Positions 1 to 12,256 are shown, counted from the first letter of the stretch. The stretch is 64,000 nt of DNA from Nymphaea colorata (GCF_008831285.2 NC_045150.1:6274001-6338000), one strand, 5' to 3'. Notes: a model not told the origin generated them from the letters alone. Program-made: numbers and translations.

Positions 1-1001
1 ATAAGTCATGGTTATAAATATTGTTTCTCTGTTTTAAATGGTATTTTTTTCTCCTATATAATATGGTGAGCTTTAAGAATACCAGAAAAAAAATAAGAAA
101 GATATGATAAGTTTTTAAAAAACTTAAAAATTTTAAAAATTAGAAAAAATAAAATAAATAACAACTAAACATAAAAATAGTAGAAAAACAACAAATAAAA
201 ATTAGAAAATGGAAACAGGCGGTTTGATATTCAAAAATGTGAAAAAATACTTAAAAATGAAAAAAGGGAAAACACATTTTTTTTCCTTTTCTTTAAAACG
301 GCATTTTTTTAGCCGAATAACAAGCCTGTGCATAATGGTGGACATGGGCATTTGATGTTAAAGTCAAAAGCTTGGACCTAAATGAATGAATCTGCCTAAA
401 ATATTGATCTCCCTTCTGCGAAATCCTTGAAGTATGTCAATTGGTTGAAGTTTTAATTAAGTCTTTGAATGTTCCAAAAAAAAGAGAAAATTTGGACGAC
501 TGGCCAGGTGGAGTTGGTTATATGCATCGGCTGGTGCACAATTTTTTTTTGTGCGTCTGATTAATAAAAAAAAAGTTTGTAAAGACAATAAAGAAAACCA
601 AAATAAAATTAAAAAGACTATTTTTTTAAAAAATAATTTTCAGAATACCTCAACTTCCACACTTTCTTTCTTTCTTTCTTTTAGCCTATCACCAATTGGT
701 GCACACAACTCACTCTGCTGGCGGGGGTGCTTAATTTAGTGACTTTGACAACCTACAAAGGTGGAGAAGTTGCCAACTACTCCTTCCATTCAACCTAATT
801 CCTTCCACTGGGAATACCAAACTCACAACTTTCTGTTCTTAATTTGCATGGCAGCCATAGTTCTCTACTTAAGTCAGTGGCTACAGGCCATGCACTGAGA
901 GATCATTGGAACTGAGCTCATTATATCCTGTCTGAGATAGGTTGGGACGCTGTTCCATAAAATCTCTTTTGATTATCAAATCTAAAAGAGGCTTAGCCAA
1001 G
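1..1001. other. Upstream flank of the CASP gene
   Basis: AT-rich sequence with no coding exon that I recognise. It must contain the promoter and 5' leader of the gene starting at 1002. I see no convincing TATA box or named cis-element that would fix the transcription start. Confidence 0.4.
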
Positions 1002-1494
1002 ATGAGGAATGATGAATATCCCCTCAACGCTGCCGAGGCTGCGGAAGGCGGCCGGAGCATCGGTAAGCGGCGCGGCCTTGTGGCTGCAACTGGTGCAAGA
1101 AGAGGAGCCAAGAGGGGGATTGTGGTAATTGACCTCCTCGGCCGCCTATTTGCACTTGCCACGGCTCTCGCGGCGGCCATCACCGCTGGAACCACTGATG
1201 AGACCTTGCCCTTCTTCACCCAGTTCTTCCAATTTGAAGCTCGTTACTATGATGTTGCAGCCTTCAGGTAAGCTGCGTTTTACTAATTCAGTGTGATCAG
1301 GACTAGACTCGTGGCTAGGCTTTGCGTGAACTTTGCACCAAGTTTGGCTTTGTCAACTATATTGGCACAAGGAGCGAAGCTAGAAATTTTTCATGAGAAA
1401 AGATGAATTAAAATTTCTAGATTTTGACAGGGACCAAACTATCATTTTTCAAAATTTTAATATAGGACAAGTGATTTTTTCTAAAGCTTACATG

Positions 1495-1545
<51 letters not shown>

Positions 1546-3600
1546 GAGGGGGGGGGGGGGGGTTGGTGCGGCAAGGCCCATGCAGACCCCCCCTTGGCTC
1601 CGCCCCCGATTGGCCTGACTCATTTTTTCAATGAGTTTGACTAAGACACTGTGTGGTATACCAGCCCTTTAAACTTCTATGTTCAGTCGCCAACTAAGTC
1701 ACATGGTAATGGGTAACTAAGTCACATGGTAATGGGTACATGTTCGGGCAAAGTATGTCGAAGTAAGTATAAGTACGTTGATTTTAGAAAATTTAGGTAC
1801 ATGAGTGTGACCTAGGATATATATATAGTTCATAAAAATTCTCAAAATTAAAGAAAAAAATTAAGTTTGAAAATATAATTTTTTAATGTTTTAAATTATG
1901 TCACTGTACTCGTACTGACAATGGTACATGGACAGACTTGTACCTAGGTGCCCATTTCCACCCTTATTGATTTGGTTGGATGCGTGGAATCTGGCCGTGC
2001 CAGCCTCATTATTCCACCCATGAAACCATAGTCGGCTGAGTGGCCAGTTGACTCATGAATCGCTCGAGTCAGCTCAACTTGCTGGCCACTAGTCAAGATT
2101 GGCCCGGCTCACCCCTTAATCCTGATTTGCCCATGACTCGCCTGATTTAGGTTATTTTAAAACTCGGTTGAGTCGATCAACTCTCAAACCTAATGACCCA
2201 ATCATCAACCAATCCGAGTCCGAGTCACGTAGTCATGTATTTACCAACTATACATCAAACATGTTTTATAAAAAACCAAAGTGGTAATTGGCATGTGGAG
2301 TGCGGACATGGATTTCCCATATATAAGTAAAACTTGTCATGCAAGCCGAAGATTCTCTAGCATATTCCTTGACATGCAGAAAATACATTAAACTAAAAGG
2401 ATTTATGGCTACTAAATACTAGCTACCAAATGAATGGCAGGCAAATAGGCGTAACCGTGGCTTCAACAATACGCTGCGTTTTATGTGATTGCCAAACAGT
2501 GCAGAATGCTAAATTTTTCATTTATGTAGAATAAAATTAACGGCTGTGTATATGTGTGTGTATATTTAGGTTCTTGGTGATTGCAAGTGCAATAGCAGGC
2601 GCCTACGTCGTGCTATCCATTCCCTTCTCAATAGTGGGCTTAGTCCGTCCGCAAGCCGCTGCACCCAGGCTCACCCTTCTCATATTTGACACGGTAAGTC
2701 ATTGCCATCATCTTCTCAGTTCATATACGTTAGGAACTAGAGCTTCAATGCACCTAAATGGGCTGGCTTCAGCCAGGACCTCAAGTTGAAAGAGGTCAGG
2801 ACTTCAATATCCACAGTGGACATAATGCACCTAAGTGGGCTGGTTTCAGCCAGGACCTCAAGTTGAAAGAGGTCAGGACTTCAATATCCACAGTGGACAT
2901 GACCTAGAATATTGCTGCAGGAGTCTGCCTAATCCCAGCCCAACAACAAACAAAAAGATATATAGCTATGAATTCTCATGAATAGAGGGTTCTTATTCCG
3001 GGTGAGCAGGAGAATTAATTTTATCGCCCAAACGAGGGCCGAAGCCACCCCCTCCTTCTTCCCCTTGCTTTTACCGTCCTGAGCTGTGTTGGTACTAGGC
3101 AATCAAATCTCTCGAATTCTCATGAATTTAATGAAATATTCTAACGTTCAAATATTAACCGTAATAAGGATACTAAGTTCCTAAATCTCCTGAATTTCTA
3201 AAATTTCAAATAAATTAGTTATATGCAACCATTAATATAAAACTATGATCGGAATACTATGAATACCCATCACACCAAAATCTAAACCAAAGTTGGGACC
3301 AAAGGCGTGCATCCTAAGAACCAAATTCCACTTTGCTCTTGATTTTAATCGTTATAGCGATGATGAATGGAAGTGTTGGTGTTCCAGATAATGGTCGTTT
3401 TAACAACTGCTGCCGCTTCTGCCTCTGCTGCTATCGTATACTTGGCTCACAACGGGAACTCAAACACAAATTGGATGCCCATCTGCCAAATATTTGGCAA
3501 CTTCTGCCAACGCCTCAGCGGTGCGACGGTGGCAGCCTTCATCACTGCAGTCATCTTTATCTTCTTGGTTCTGTTGTCCGCCATAACTCTCAAGCATTGA
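1002..3600 (+). CDS. Casparian strip membrane domain protein (CASP), 3 exons
   Basis: Coding exons are 1002-1267, 2570-2693 and 3388-3600; both introns are GT...AG and the frame is kept (phase 2, then phase 0), giving 200 residues, the usual CASP length. There are four predicted membrane spans at about residues 39-60, 90-113, 121-150 and 177-198. TM1 keeps the conserved Arg48 and TM3 the conserved Asp129 of the MARVEL/CASP-like fold. Loop 1 carries [12 protein letters not shown] (about 67-78), the signature of true CASPs; loop 2 has HNGNSNTNW and Cys163/Cys170. The protein ends SAITLKH, like Arabidopsis CASPs. Family knowledge: CASPs form a plasma-membrane scaffold in the root endodermis that places the lignin polymerising machinery of the Casparian strip. 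The start at 1002 was chosen because the family N-terminus is short and hydrophilic, although the frame is open upstream. Oddity: YYDVAAF replaces the usual YDDLPAF after the signature. Confidence 0.93.
1369..1608. mobile_element. Non-autonomous hAT-type element (MITE) in CASP intron 1
   Basis: The ends resemble hAT termini: left AAGGAGCGAAGC, right CTTGGCTCCGCCCCC. The flanks ATTGGCAC (1361-1368) and ATTGGCCT (1609-1616) look like a decayed 8-bp target duplication. Its interior (TTTTTCATGAG, AAAATTTT..., TATAGGACAA) is shared with the element at 57809-58017. It also holds a (TA)n tract at about 1497-1541 and a run of G at about 1547-1562. Confidence 0.6.
2748..2901 (+). repeat. 77-bp tandem duplication in CASP intron 2
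   Basis: Two nearly identical 77-bp copies start at 2748 and 2825, each beginning ATGCACCTAA(A/G)TGGGCTGG. The few differences suggest a recent event. It lies inside the intron and does not alter the coding sequence. Confidence 0.9.
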
Positions 3601-3835
3601 GTACTTTGTCTCCAGATCGTCTGCATGAATACAAGTTTGTGTGATGCCTTTGTGTGTAAAGTTTGTGCGCGTCCAATGTTGGGTTTCATTGCTGGAATTG
3701 TTCGTGAGCGACCATTTTTTCTCTTACATTGTTATCTGAAGATTTGTATAAGCTTCTGGCCCTCTGTCTTCAGTCAGATGATCAATCTTAGTGAATGCCA
3801 GTATTGATGTTTCATTGGGAAAGTACAATGATTCT
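3601..3835 (+). other. 3' flank / probable 3' UTR of the CASP gene
   Basis: T-rich sequence between the CASP stop codon and the LINE insertion site. It probably holds the 3' UTR and polyadenylation site; no other gene is seen. The LINE therefore sits about 240 bp downstream of the stop codon. Confidence 0.5.
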
Positions 3836-4872
3836 TGTCTTTTTTTTTATTTGGTACGCGAGCGTGTGTGCATGTGTGTATGCTTGTGTGTGTATGTGTG
3901 TGTGTTTGAGAGAGAGAGAGAGGGGGAAAGGGAGAGAGCCGATAAAATGAGAATTCATAGCAAAATTTGGGGACAAAAAGTCCCATAAGTATAAGAACAA
4001 ACAACAAAAAGAGAAATAAAGGACGAAATATACAAGACAACCGCATTGTAAAACGAAATAAGAGAGGTGTAGAGAGAGTGGATAGATGAAGCGGCACAGT
4101 CACCCAGCCGCAGGCATGACTTGGCGCTATAGCCGAATAGCAAAATTGACATCCACCTGCACAAGACGAGCCACAGAATCAAGCGATAAGAAGATGCCCT
4201 TGAAGACCCTGTTGTTGCGCTCCTCCTAAATGCACTACCAAGCGGAAATGAGCCACAACCTTCAGACTCGGCCCTAGAAAACAGACATGTGGGAGGAAAG
4301 AAAAGAAGATGAATGGAAGGAGGGTCTGGAAGGCTGCTAACAAGGGAATGTCATGTAGAGGCAAGAACACTAAAAAAGAAAGCGCAAGAAGTAAAAAGGT
4401 GGGCCCGAGACTCAGCCACAGCGAGCCAGAGGGACACTGGTTAGCTAAACTGATGTCAAGGCACTGAAAGTATTGATGTGACCAGCAAGAAGAAGCCAAG
4501 CAAAAGCAATGGCACGAGGAGAAGGGCGAGGGGATCAAAGGAACCGGGGTAGTAGCGACGTAGGTAGCAAGAAGAAAACGTGAATCCCTGAGAAGGTGAA
4601 AAGGCCAAGATGAGGGTGCAAACGAAGGAAGGTCAGCAAACCAGAGGAAAAAAGGGAGGGCAAAAAGCAGGTCACACCAAAATTGGGAGGGAGAGGTGCA
4701 AGAGATGCAACAATTCCAAACATTAAGGGAAGACATAATAGGGTGATAGGATAATGCTCAGTTGCCAGTTGCTAGACGCCACCACCAAGAACATAGGAAG
4801 GACCCACATGCCCGATTGAAGTTGGTAATCCCAGCATCCCCAAGAAGACACAGAAGGGCAACCATACCCCAA

Positions 4873-5945
4873 TAGACCTGGGCACCGGGCCGGGTACCAA
4901 GTACCCGGCCTGGTTCACCCCGGTCCAGGTACTTGTTTTACCTTATCGGGCTTTCGCCCGCTATGCCTGGTCCGACCCGACATCATAATGGCCAGGTCTG
5001 GGTTAAGCTAACGGGCCCGTTGGGACCCGTTAGGCCGATAATGGATTCGAGAGTTTTCGATTTAAAATTTTTACGAAATACATTTAGGGATTTAGGGTTT
5101 TGGAAAGGAGACAACTCTGTGCGTTGAGTAGTCCTTGGCGCCGCCACCATCGTCGCACTGCCAGCCTGCAATCTTCGCTATCGACCTCCAGTCCACCACC
5201 GGCACACCTCATGGCAGGACTATTGGACTAACAAGTGTTGGAGAGCACTCATCATCTCTGTCGCAACATGTAAGATCAGCCCCAAATTCCATCCACTGCT
5301 TCAAATCGATTCAGCCGATTCATTACAAATCATTTACTTTTTTGTTGATCGACTCACCATCGCTCTCCCCATCTTTCTCCATTGTACAATTGATGATGTT
5401 GGGGTCCTGGGGATGATGCATTTGCAGGTTGGAAGGGAAAGTGGCGATCATGACGAGAGGAGCGAGAGGGATCGGGCAGACCACGGCGGAGCTCTTCCAC
5501 CATCCACGGCTTCCTCTACTCCCACTGCAGCATCGCCGCGGCCGTCGACCTCGCCCGCTTCGGTTGCCTTGACATCATGGTCAACAATGAGGGCGTGAGT
5601 GGAACCGGGGATCGGGACGACATTCGGAAGGTTGACCTCGGCGGATTCCGGAGGGTTTTTGCCATCAATGTCGATAGTGTCTTCTTGGTACAAACTCGTT
5701 TCGACCCGACCCGATAGTTAACAAAACGGGCTAGGTAGGACTTCAGATGTAATTGATCAGGCCCGGTACTCGGCCTGGCCCGGCCTGGCTCGGCCCAGTA
5801 CCCGGCCTGGCCCGGCCTGGCTCGGCCCAATACCCGGCCTGGCTCGGCCCGACTCGGTAATAGTCAGGCCAACCCGATCCAAATCCGAGTCCTTAACGAC
5901 ATTGTCTAAACGGGTCGGGCCGGCCAGGCCCGATGCCCAGGCCTA
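4873..5945 (+). mobile_element. Non-autonomous hAT-like element carrying a gene fragment
   Basis: Left end TAGACCTGGGCACCGGGCC; the reverse complement of the right end is TAGGCCTGGGCATCGGGCC. The flanks TACCCCAA (4865-4872) and TATCCCAA (5946-5953) match at 7 of 8 bases, an 8-bp target duplication typical of hAT. The subterminal region (about 5755-5860) has repeated CCCGGCCTGGCTCGGCC units. No transposase is encoded. It interrupts LINE sequence, so it inserted after the LINE. The middle contains part of a short-chain dehydrogenase gene. Strand is nominal, following the captured exon. Confidence 0.82.
5428..5692 (+). pseudogene. Captured short-chain dehydrogenase/reductase (SDR) gene fragment
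   Basis: After an intron-like 3' end (TTTGCAG, ending 5427) the sequence reads LEGKVAIMTRGARGIGQTTA (from 5429), the N-terminus of a classical SDR Rossmann fold, with the usual TGGARGIG altered to TRGARGIG. About 115 bases further, in the +1 frame, VDLARFGCLDIMVNNEGVSG (from 5544) gives the NNAG region as NNEG, followed by DDIRKVDLGGFRRVFAINV. About 40 middle codons of a normal SDR are missing at the junction and the reading stops at 5715. The closest family I recognise is the plant xanthoxin-dehydrogenase-like (ABA2-type) SDRs, which use NAD(P)(H). It is GC-rich, unlike its surroundings. With a frameshift, lost residues and no catalytic YxxxK, it is not functional as an enzyme. Confidence 0.8.
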
Positions 5946-8821
5946 TATCCCAACGTGCAAGGCAATCCGATAGTCGATCACCATCCCAGATAAATTTACG
6001 AATGGTCCTATCAAACTTTCTCAGAACAGCCACATGAGGTCGAAAGATCGCAATAACATAGAGGGAGACTAACGAAAGACAATGTTTAGCAAAAGTAATA
6101 TAACCAAAGAGAGAAAGTAGCTTTCGCTGCCAACATTGAAGACAATTCACAAGCTTCTGCTCCACTCCGTTCCAAAAGGAGGGAGCAGGAGGCACCAGTG
6201 TAATATGAAGACCTAAGTAGTCCATGGGCAGGCCAGCTGCCTTACATCCAAAGCAAGCTTTCGCAAGAAGTACCGTAGCTGGATCCGTGAGAACAAGAGA
6301 AAGGTGGCATTTAGAGGAATTAATAGAAAGACCCAAGATGAACTCAAAAACCCGAAGGATGAGCCAAGTTCTCACATTTGTTGGCGGGAAACAGTGCCAA
6401 ACAGGAAAAAGTCGTCAGCATATTGAAGGGTGGAGAAGGCCTCTAAGTGGGGGAGCGAATGTGGCGTGAGGAAGCCAACGACCGCAGCATGATGAAATAA
6501 CGCGGAAAAGTACTCAGCAACAAACAACACTGACGGAGGCCGCAATCGAGACAGAAGAAATCGCTACACATCCCATTCAAGGAGATTGCAAGATGTGCCT
6601 CAATGACAAGCAAAATGATCCCTTGCCAAAACGATAGACAAAAAACAAGGCAGTTGAGCAGATCAGAAAGGAACTCTCAACTAATCGAATCAAATGCCTT
6701 AGAGATGTCCAACTTAAGGACGAAGGAAGAAAGACGTAGACAGTATAGAGAGTGAACAACCTCATTGGCTAGGACAACAACGCCCTACAAACGCTGACCT
6801 TTGATGAATGCAACTTGAAAGGGGTTAATGATAGAATGCATAACAAGCACAAGCCGCAAGAAAAGTAATTTAACAATAATATTGTAAGATGTGCTTAAGA
6901 TGGAGATCAGATGAAAGTGGCTGACGTCCATAGGGTTAGGATGCTTAGGCACCAAGACGCGTGACTTGATTAAATTCCTTAAGAAAGATGGAGTTGGAAG
7001 CAAATTCATCACAAAATGCAAACAGATCAGCGCTACAATCATCCCAAAAAATGCGAAAAATTCAATAGAGAAACCATCAATGCCTTACGCCTTACCAAAG
7101 TCGAGGGCCCAGACAGTATTCTTGATTTATTGGTGCAGGAAGGGACGCTCAAGAGAGATCGCACACGAGATAGAGAGAGAGGAGAGGTGAAAGTCTGGCA
7201 GTGGGGCACGATAGCGAAGAGGCTTAGAGTAGGAATCACGAAAATGGGCGATCAAAGTCAAGAAAATGTCATCACCAAGAAAAACCCTATGTCCAATAAC
7301 CATGGACTGGAGCAACGTTTGACGACACCTTTGAGATGCGACCAAGGGGAAAAATCTAAAATGTTGGTCTCCATACGAAAGCCAACCCAGCCTAGAACGT
7401 TGCTGCTAGTGGATGGACTCCATAATCTGCCACTAATGAGCCAGACACTGGAGACAAAGGAGCGGAAAGACTGATCTGCAGAAATATTGTCAGAAGACTG
7501 GAGGAACAAGATCTTCTCATCCCAACCGGTCACCTCAGAAAACTTGTCGCTCCAAAAAATGTGCTTCCAAGCAAAAACCTACCTCCTGATAGAATGCAAC
7601 TTCCGCGAGAGCTTGAAAGTAGCCCACCTACCATTGATGGTGTGAGCCCACCATTTAGGGACTGTAGCCACAAAAGACTCATCTCAGAGCCACCAAAGCT
7701 CAAAACGGAACCTGACAAGGCCGATAGCAGCCCTACCCCAGAGAAGGGAAAGAAGCAGCGGAGCATGATCAGATAAGTGTCTCAGCCCAAGAACCAAGGA
7801 GGACGAAGGACAAGTGGAGAACAGCTCAGGCAAGAGGAAAACCTAGTCCAACCTATGGAGAATCGGAGGATTCTATTGTTGGACCAAGTAAACTTGCCAT
7901 TACTTAGAGGCACGTCAAAAAGACCGAACTCATCAACGAAAGAGCGAAAAGTAGACATAGATGGAGCAGAAGAGATATGGGAAGAAGAGTCGGCAGGGCT
8001 AAGGAAACAATTGAAATCCCCTGCCAAAAGCCAAGGCGAGGAAACAAGCTGACAAATATGATGTAGCTCATCCCATAGCCAATGCAAGGGCCATAGACCG
8101 CAGTAACTAAGACTGCGCCATTGGGTCAGAGACCATTGAGAATGATCGAGATAGAGTATTTACCAACATGCACTACAACCCTCGTAAGAGGCGGAGACCA
8201 GACCAACAAGATGCCACCAATGGCACCATTAGCGATGGTTGGCGCAACAAGGTATGAACACAGGTGTGATAAATCACAGACAATTTGGTCTCAATCACAA
8301 TAAGCAAAGAAGGTCTGTGCTGGCGTACCCAAGAGGAGAGATATCTACGCCGATAACGAGCTCCCAAGCCCCGCACGTTCCAACACGCAACCCTCATGGG
8401 GAAACCATGTGGAGGGGCGCACATCTGGCCATTCTAGCAGCACCGGGAGGGAGGATGGAGGCCGCAAAAGCCCTGATCATACGCCATTCCTGCCGCAACC
8501 TAGCAAGGCTGGAGTGGGAGGCCAGCGCAACAGCGGCAACAAATGAAGAATGTAAGAAATCAAGCTGCTCCTAAGAAAGCGTGACCCTAAGAGAGGCAAG
8601 TGCAACTGGAAGGGAGATGCCTAGCTCAACGTCTAACAAAGGAGAAACAGGTGGCAACCTATCGCTCATGAGGGGACAAACCGAAGGTCGGTGGTGGGAC
8701 ACAGAATCAGAACGCAGGGCGGGGGAAGAAGTGTCAACACAAGAGAGGTGGGGGAGGGCAGGGCCACCGCCACGATGTCTTGTTGAATTGTTTACTGTTG
8801 GGTGCCCAGTTATGTCTTTTT

Positions 8822-9014
8822 GAGAAAATACCTTTTAAATAGGCCCAATACTATTTCTAAAAGTATGAGTGACTATCCCTAAAGTAATTATGAGCAGCTA
8901 TCTTAATTTCCATTTTTTCAAGTATTGAAACACTTTACAAATTGTACTACTAAAAGTTCCATCTTATAATGCACCATTACCTATAGGAAGATATATATAT
9001 ATACACACACACAC

Positions 9015-9073
<59 letters not shown>

Positions 9074-12000
9074 CATTTGTATTACGAAAAAGTAAAACTT
9101 AGATATTCCATATGTGGTTGTTGAAGTATAAGTTGACAAGTCGTAGGTAAAGAGACTTGCCTATCTTGTTATTGGAAAACAAGTTGATCAAAATAATCAA
9201 GACATTGATTGTAGATCTAGGCAGAGGTAGGCAATACAACTTTTAATAATGTAGAAAGACAATGAGTTGTAGTAAGGGTAGATTTTCTTAGCATGAAAGA
9301 GAGAACGTGATGCAGGTCATAATATTTATGTAACAAAAGGCAGTTGTATTGCAAATGTCTGCTTCTATCAATCATCATAATATAAGGTGGACACTGCATT
9401 ACAAAATATCATGCTTTGTAACAATAGAAGTAGGTTAACTTAGAAAAGGGCTAGTTATATTATGTTTTGGTAACACTATTCTTTTCCTACAAAATGAGGC
9501 TTAGTAACAACAACAACATTTGAATTGCAGAATGGATCGGAGGGTCCGCAATGATTTGTTTCTACAATGCATGACTCTTTGAGGGTTCAAGTTTCATTCT
9601 TGAAAACCCCAATTGACACCCATTTCCTTCTTTCAAATTCCCTTGAATTTGCCCCAAACCTCATTGTTCCTTTTGCTCTGGCGTTTTTTGTGGCTTCTGG
9701 TTGCCTCTTTCTATCTGCCGGCCAACATTCAAGCCTCAATTAGCCAATTTTGTTTAGTACTTCCATCGTTTGGTTGTTTGCATTTCTGTTCCTTCATTGC
9801 TTACTATCGGTCATTGCTTCTAGTTTGTTAACCACTTTATTCCTCTTCATCTTCTTCAACTGATAATATCTTTTCTTATTTTTACCTTTTTGAGACGTAT
9901 GTTCTTGCTTTCTTCATGCAGTGGCTGCTTAATTGGTACTTCCTTTTCCTCCTCATCATGCCACATCAACATTGTCCTAGCCACATTTATCACTCACCTA
10001 GGTAAGCCTCATGAATCTTCCTTCAGTTTTGCCCCAGTTATTTCTACTTATTTTTGATTTCTAGATTTGTTTTCATTTGCTCACTTTTTGGCTTGCTCTT
10101 TCTTTATTTGTGGTGAAAGCATGATATTCTGTTCTTGTTTTTGAAAAGAGGTTTTATTACCATTATCAATTTCATATGGTTTTTCGTTGAATGACACATA
10201 CATGGATGTCAATGGATCTGAATTGGACGTTCGATACCCAACTCAACCACTTTAGAATAGTTGGACACGAAAAAAAGTTTGGAAATCTGAACACGAATTG
10301 GGTTGGAATTTTTTTTGCAATGGCTTCAAATTATACTTAATTAGTAATTGATTTATATAAATGTTGATGAGGCAACAACCATATTCTTTAATATAATATG
10401 TAATCCAACTTTTTGCTCATTTAATTCAACCATCAAAATAAGATCTAAACTTCATATCAAAGGAGGACTACATGTGAATGTAATTGGACTGGATTAGTTG
10501 TGGTCTTAAGTATCAAACTTAGATCAAGTTTGGTTTTTTCTTCATTTGAATTTGAATTTAAATGAGAAACTATCCAACTGCTTTGCTACACTAACATTTT
10601 TCAAACATCAAGAATATATCTGTTTTGGTCAAAAGTTTGAAAAAGAGATGCTCAAAATCACAACTATGATTTTTTAGGCTTGTGATACGTTGTCACAAAG
10701 ATAGTTTTGAAGAGTGTCATTTATTTTCATAAGATATCAAGCTAAACTTTGTTTTCTTTGTTTAGCGTATTTTTTTTCTACTGTAATGATAAACAGTCAC
10801 AAGGGCTTGAGAAAGATGAATAAACCAAATATGTCATTTTAGTGTCTTAAATTTTTTCCACACTCATTCTAGCCATTTCCTAGAGAAAATGCACTATTAA
10901 CTCTATGATCGTTGATCACTAGTGAGGAAGATACATTTCTACTTGCTAGCACCATTTTTTGGTCAATATGCAAGAAGCGTGCCTGAGTTTTTTTTTTTTT
11001 TTGTATAATTAATCTTAATGTATCAATAGACTGTGGCATTTTATATCCTTCATTTGATTCCTTTTTGGTTCTCTTATGCTCTATTGCATTGTTTGAATAA
11101 TGAATTATAATGGTATAAATGGTCAAATAACAATAGATGAACTTAAGAACTTTCAGTTTGTACTCCCAAAAAATTTCCAAAGGTTCATATAAATGGACCT
11201 TAATGTCTTTCTCATTCATATAAAGGTTCATAAGTAAATGCATTGAACATGATGAGTGAAACAACAAGAGAGAAAGCATACTTGGCATTCATAATCTTCC
11301 TTCATTAGTCAGAAGGACTGAATCAACAATTACATGTTTAAAGGGTTACAAATTACAAAAGAGATAGTAAAAGCTCATTTGTTTTTATAGCATGCAATGC
11401 CAATTTTTAGAGGGGCCAAATGTTTTAAAGCCTTTGCAAGTAATCAATCTTTTTTATATATTACAAATTCTTAATATTTGTTGACAGCGGTAAAAGGCAG
11501 CATACCAAGTTTCTTAAAGAAAAAATACCCGCACAACCATAATGCACAAAACCATGGTTAATAAGGAAAAAGTGAAATCCATTCAGGATGGTTCTTCCAT
11601 CAATTGACATTTCCATAGTATGCCATTAAAAGTGGTTTTACCATCCTTACTCGAGTATTTGAAACAGATAATTTCAGCTTCCTTCTTTCCATGTAGTTAA
11701 TTTATTCGAGGGGTACAATGTTATTCAATTGAATGGATTTTCTACACAAACCATGTTTTAGTAATGATCATAAGATATAAAGTATACATGTTGTTTCTAT
11801 TATTTTTAGTCCTTCATTGAACCACCTCAGTTTGAAACATGGAGTTCGTGTTATTGGTTCTTTAACAACATGCTTATGGTTGGTTGGTACATATTTGTGC
11901 TGGAATCAACATGAAAAATTTCACTCCAAAATCAAAATCTGCCCAAAAGCTGTAGTTTTGTGCCCACTTATATGTTTTGTATCCAAAGTGTGCAACAACA

Positions 12001-12256
12001 ATATTATTAGTTATTATGTCGATTATATGTATTGTTTTAAATGCAATAGAAGGTATGAATCATAGAAGGTATACATGGGATAAACCTAAATACGATAGAA
12101 GGTATTACTATAGGATAAGTCGATTCAGGGATAACCCTACATAAATTTGTATTATTTTGAAGGTGATATAAGGTATTGTTAGATAAGTCAATCTAAGGAC
12201 ACCTACATATGATTTTGTAATGGAGTATATAATGGACAACATATTAATGCTTTAAC
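8822..12256. other. Intergenic, no gene recognised
   Basis: AT-rich sequence with a (TA)n(CA)n(GA)n microsatellite at about 8993-9070. Around 10200-10560 there is degenerate repeat-like sequence with ATGTCAATGGATCTGAATT, of a type seen in plant TIR elements, but I cannot define its ends. Short open frames here show no family signature. Confidence 0.5.
8993..9070. repeat. Compound microsatellite (TA)n(CA)n(GA)n
   Basis: TATATATATATA is followed by CACACACACAC, CGC, and then about 30 GA units. Confidence 0.95.

Larger units (their letters stand above)
4130..8395 (-). pseudogene. LINE ORF2 remnant: endonuclease plus reverse transcriptase
   Basis: Read 5' to 3' on the minus strand. An endonuclease/exonuclease/phosphatase domain begins MRVACWNVRGLG (about 8395) and continues with AVYGP and LAGDFNCFLSP to FTWSN (about 8100-7810). 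Reverse-transcriptase blocks follow: a PISL-like block with FQVAFIKG (about 7040-6785), a stretch with LKLDISKAFDSIS (about 6740-6680), then GLSINSSKCHLSL and LPMDYLGLHIT (about 6330-6200), and the RKFIWDG block (about 5990). The insertion at 4873-5945 cuts just after this block, and the downstream tail resumes at about 4870. Stops and frameshifts separate the blocks, so no functional protein is made. Order and motifs are those of plant L1 ORF2; the catalytic FADD box was not located. Confidence 0.85.
3836..8821 (-). mobile_element. L1-type LINE, 5'-truncated, split by a hAT-like insertion
   Basis: A 9-bp direct repeat TGTCTTTTT flanks the element (3836-3844 and 8813-8821). On the minus strand it starts about 420 bp upstream of the endonuclease methionine and ends with (CT)n, (CA)n and an A-rich tail next to the repeat, as expected for target-primed retrotransposition. 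It contains a decayed ORF2 and is interrupted by the element at 4873-5945. A separate 5'-truncated copy of the same 3' end lies at about 29630-30060. Confidence 0.85.

Noticed and set aside
881-1219. 112-codon open frame opposite CASP exon 1
   Set aside because: Antisense shadow of the GC-rich first exon.
4179-4736. 185-codon open frame on the minus strand
   Set aside because: It lies in the LINE tail downstream of the reverse transcriptase; leucine/phenylalanine-rich without its own family signature, so treated as part of the LINE remnant.
5413-5598. Open frame across the captured fragment, plus strand
   Set aside because: Wrong frame; the SDR similarity is in the other two frames.
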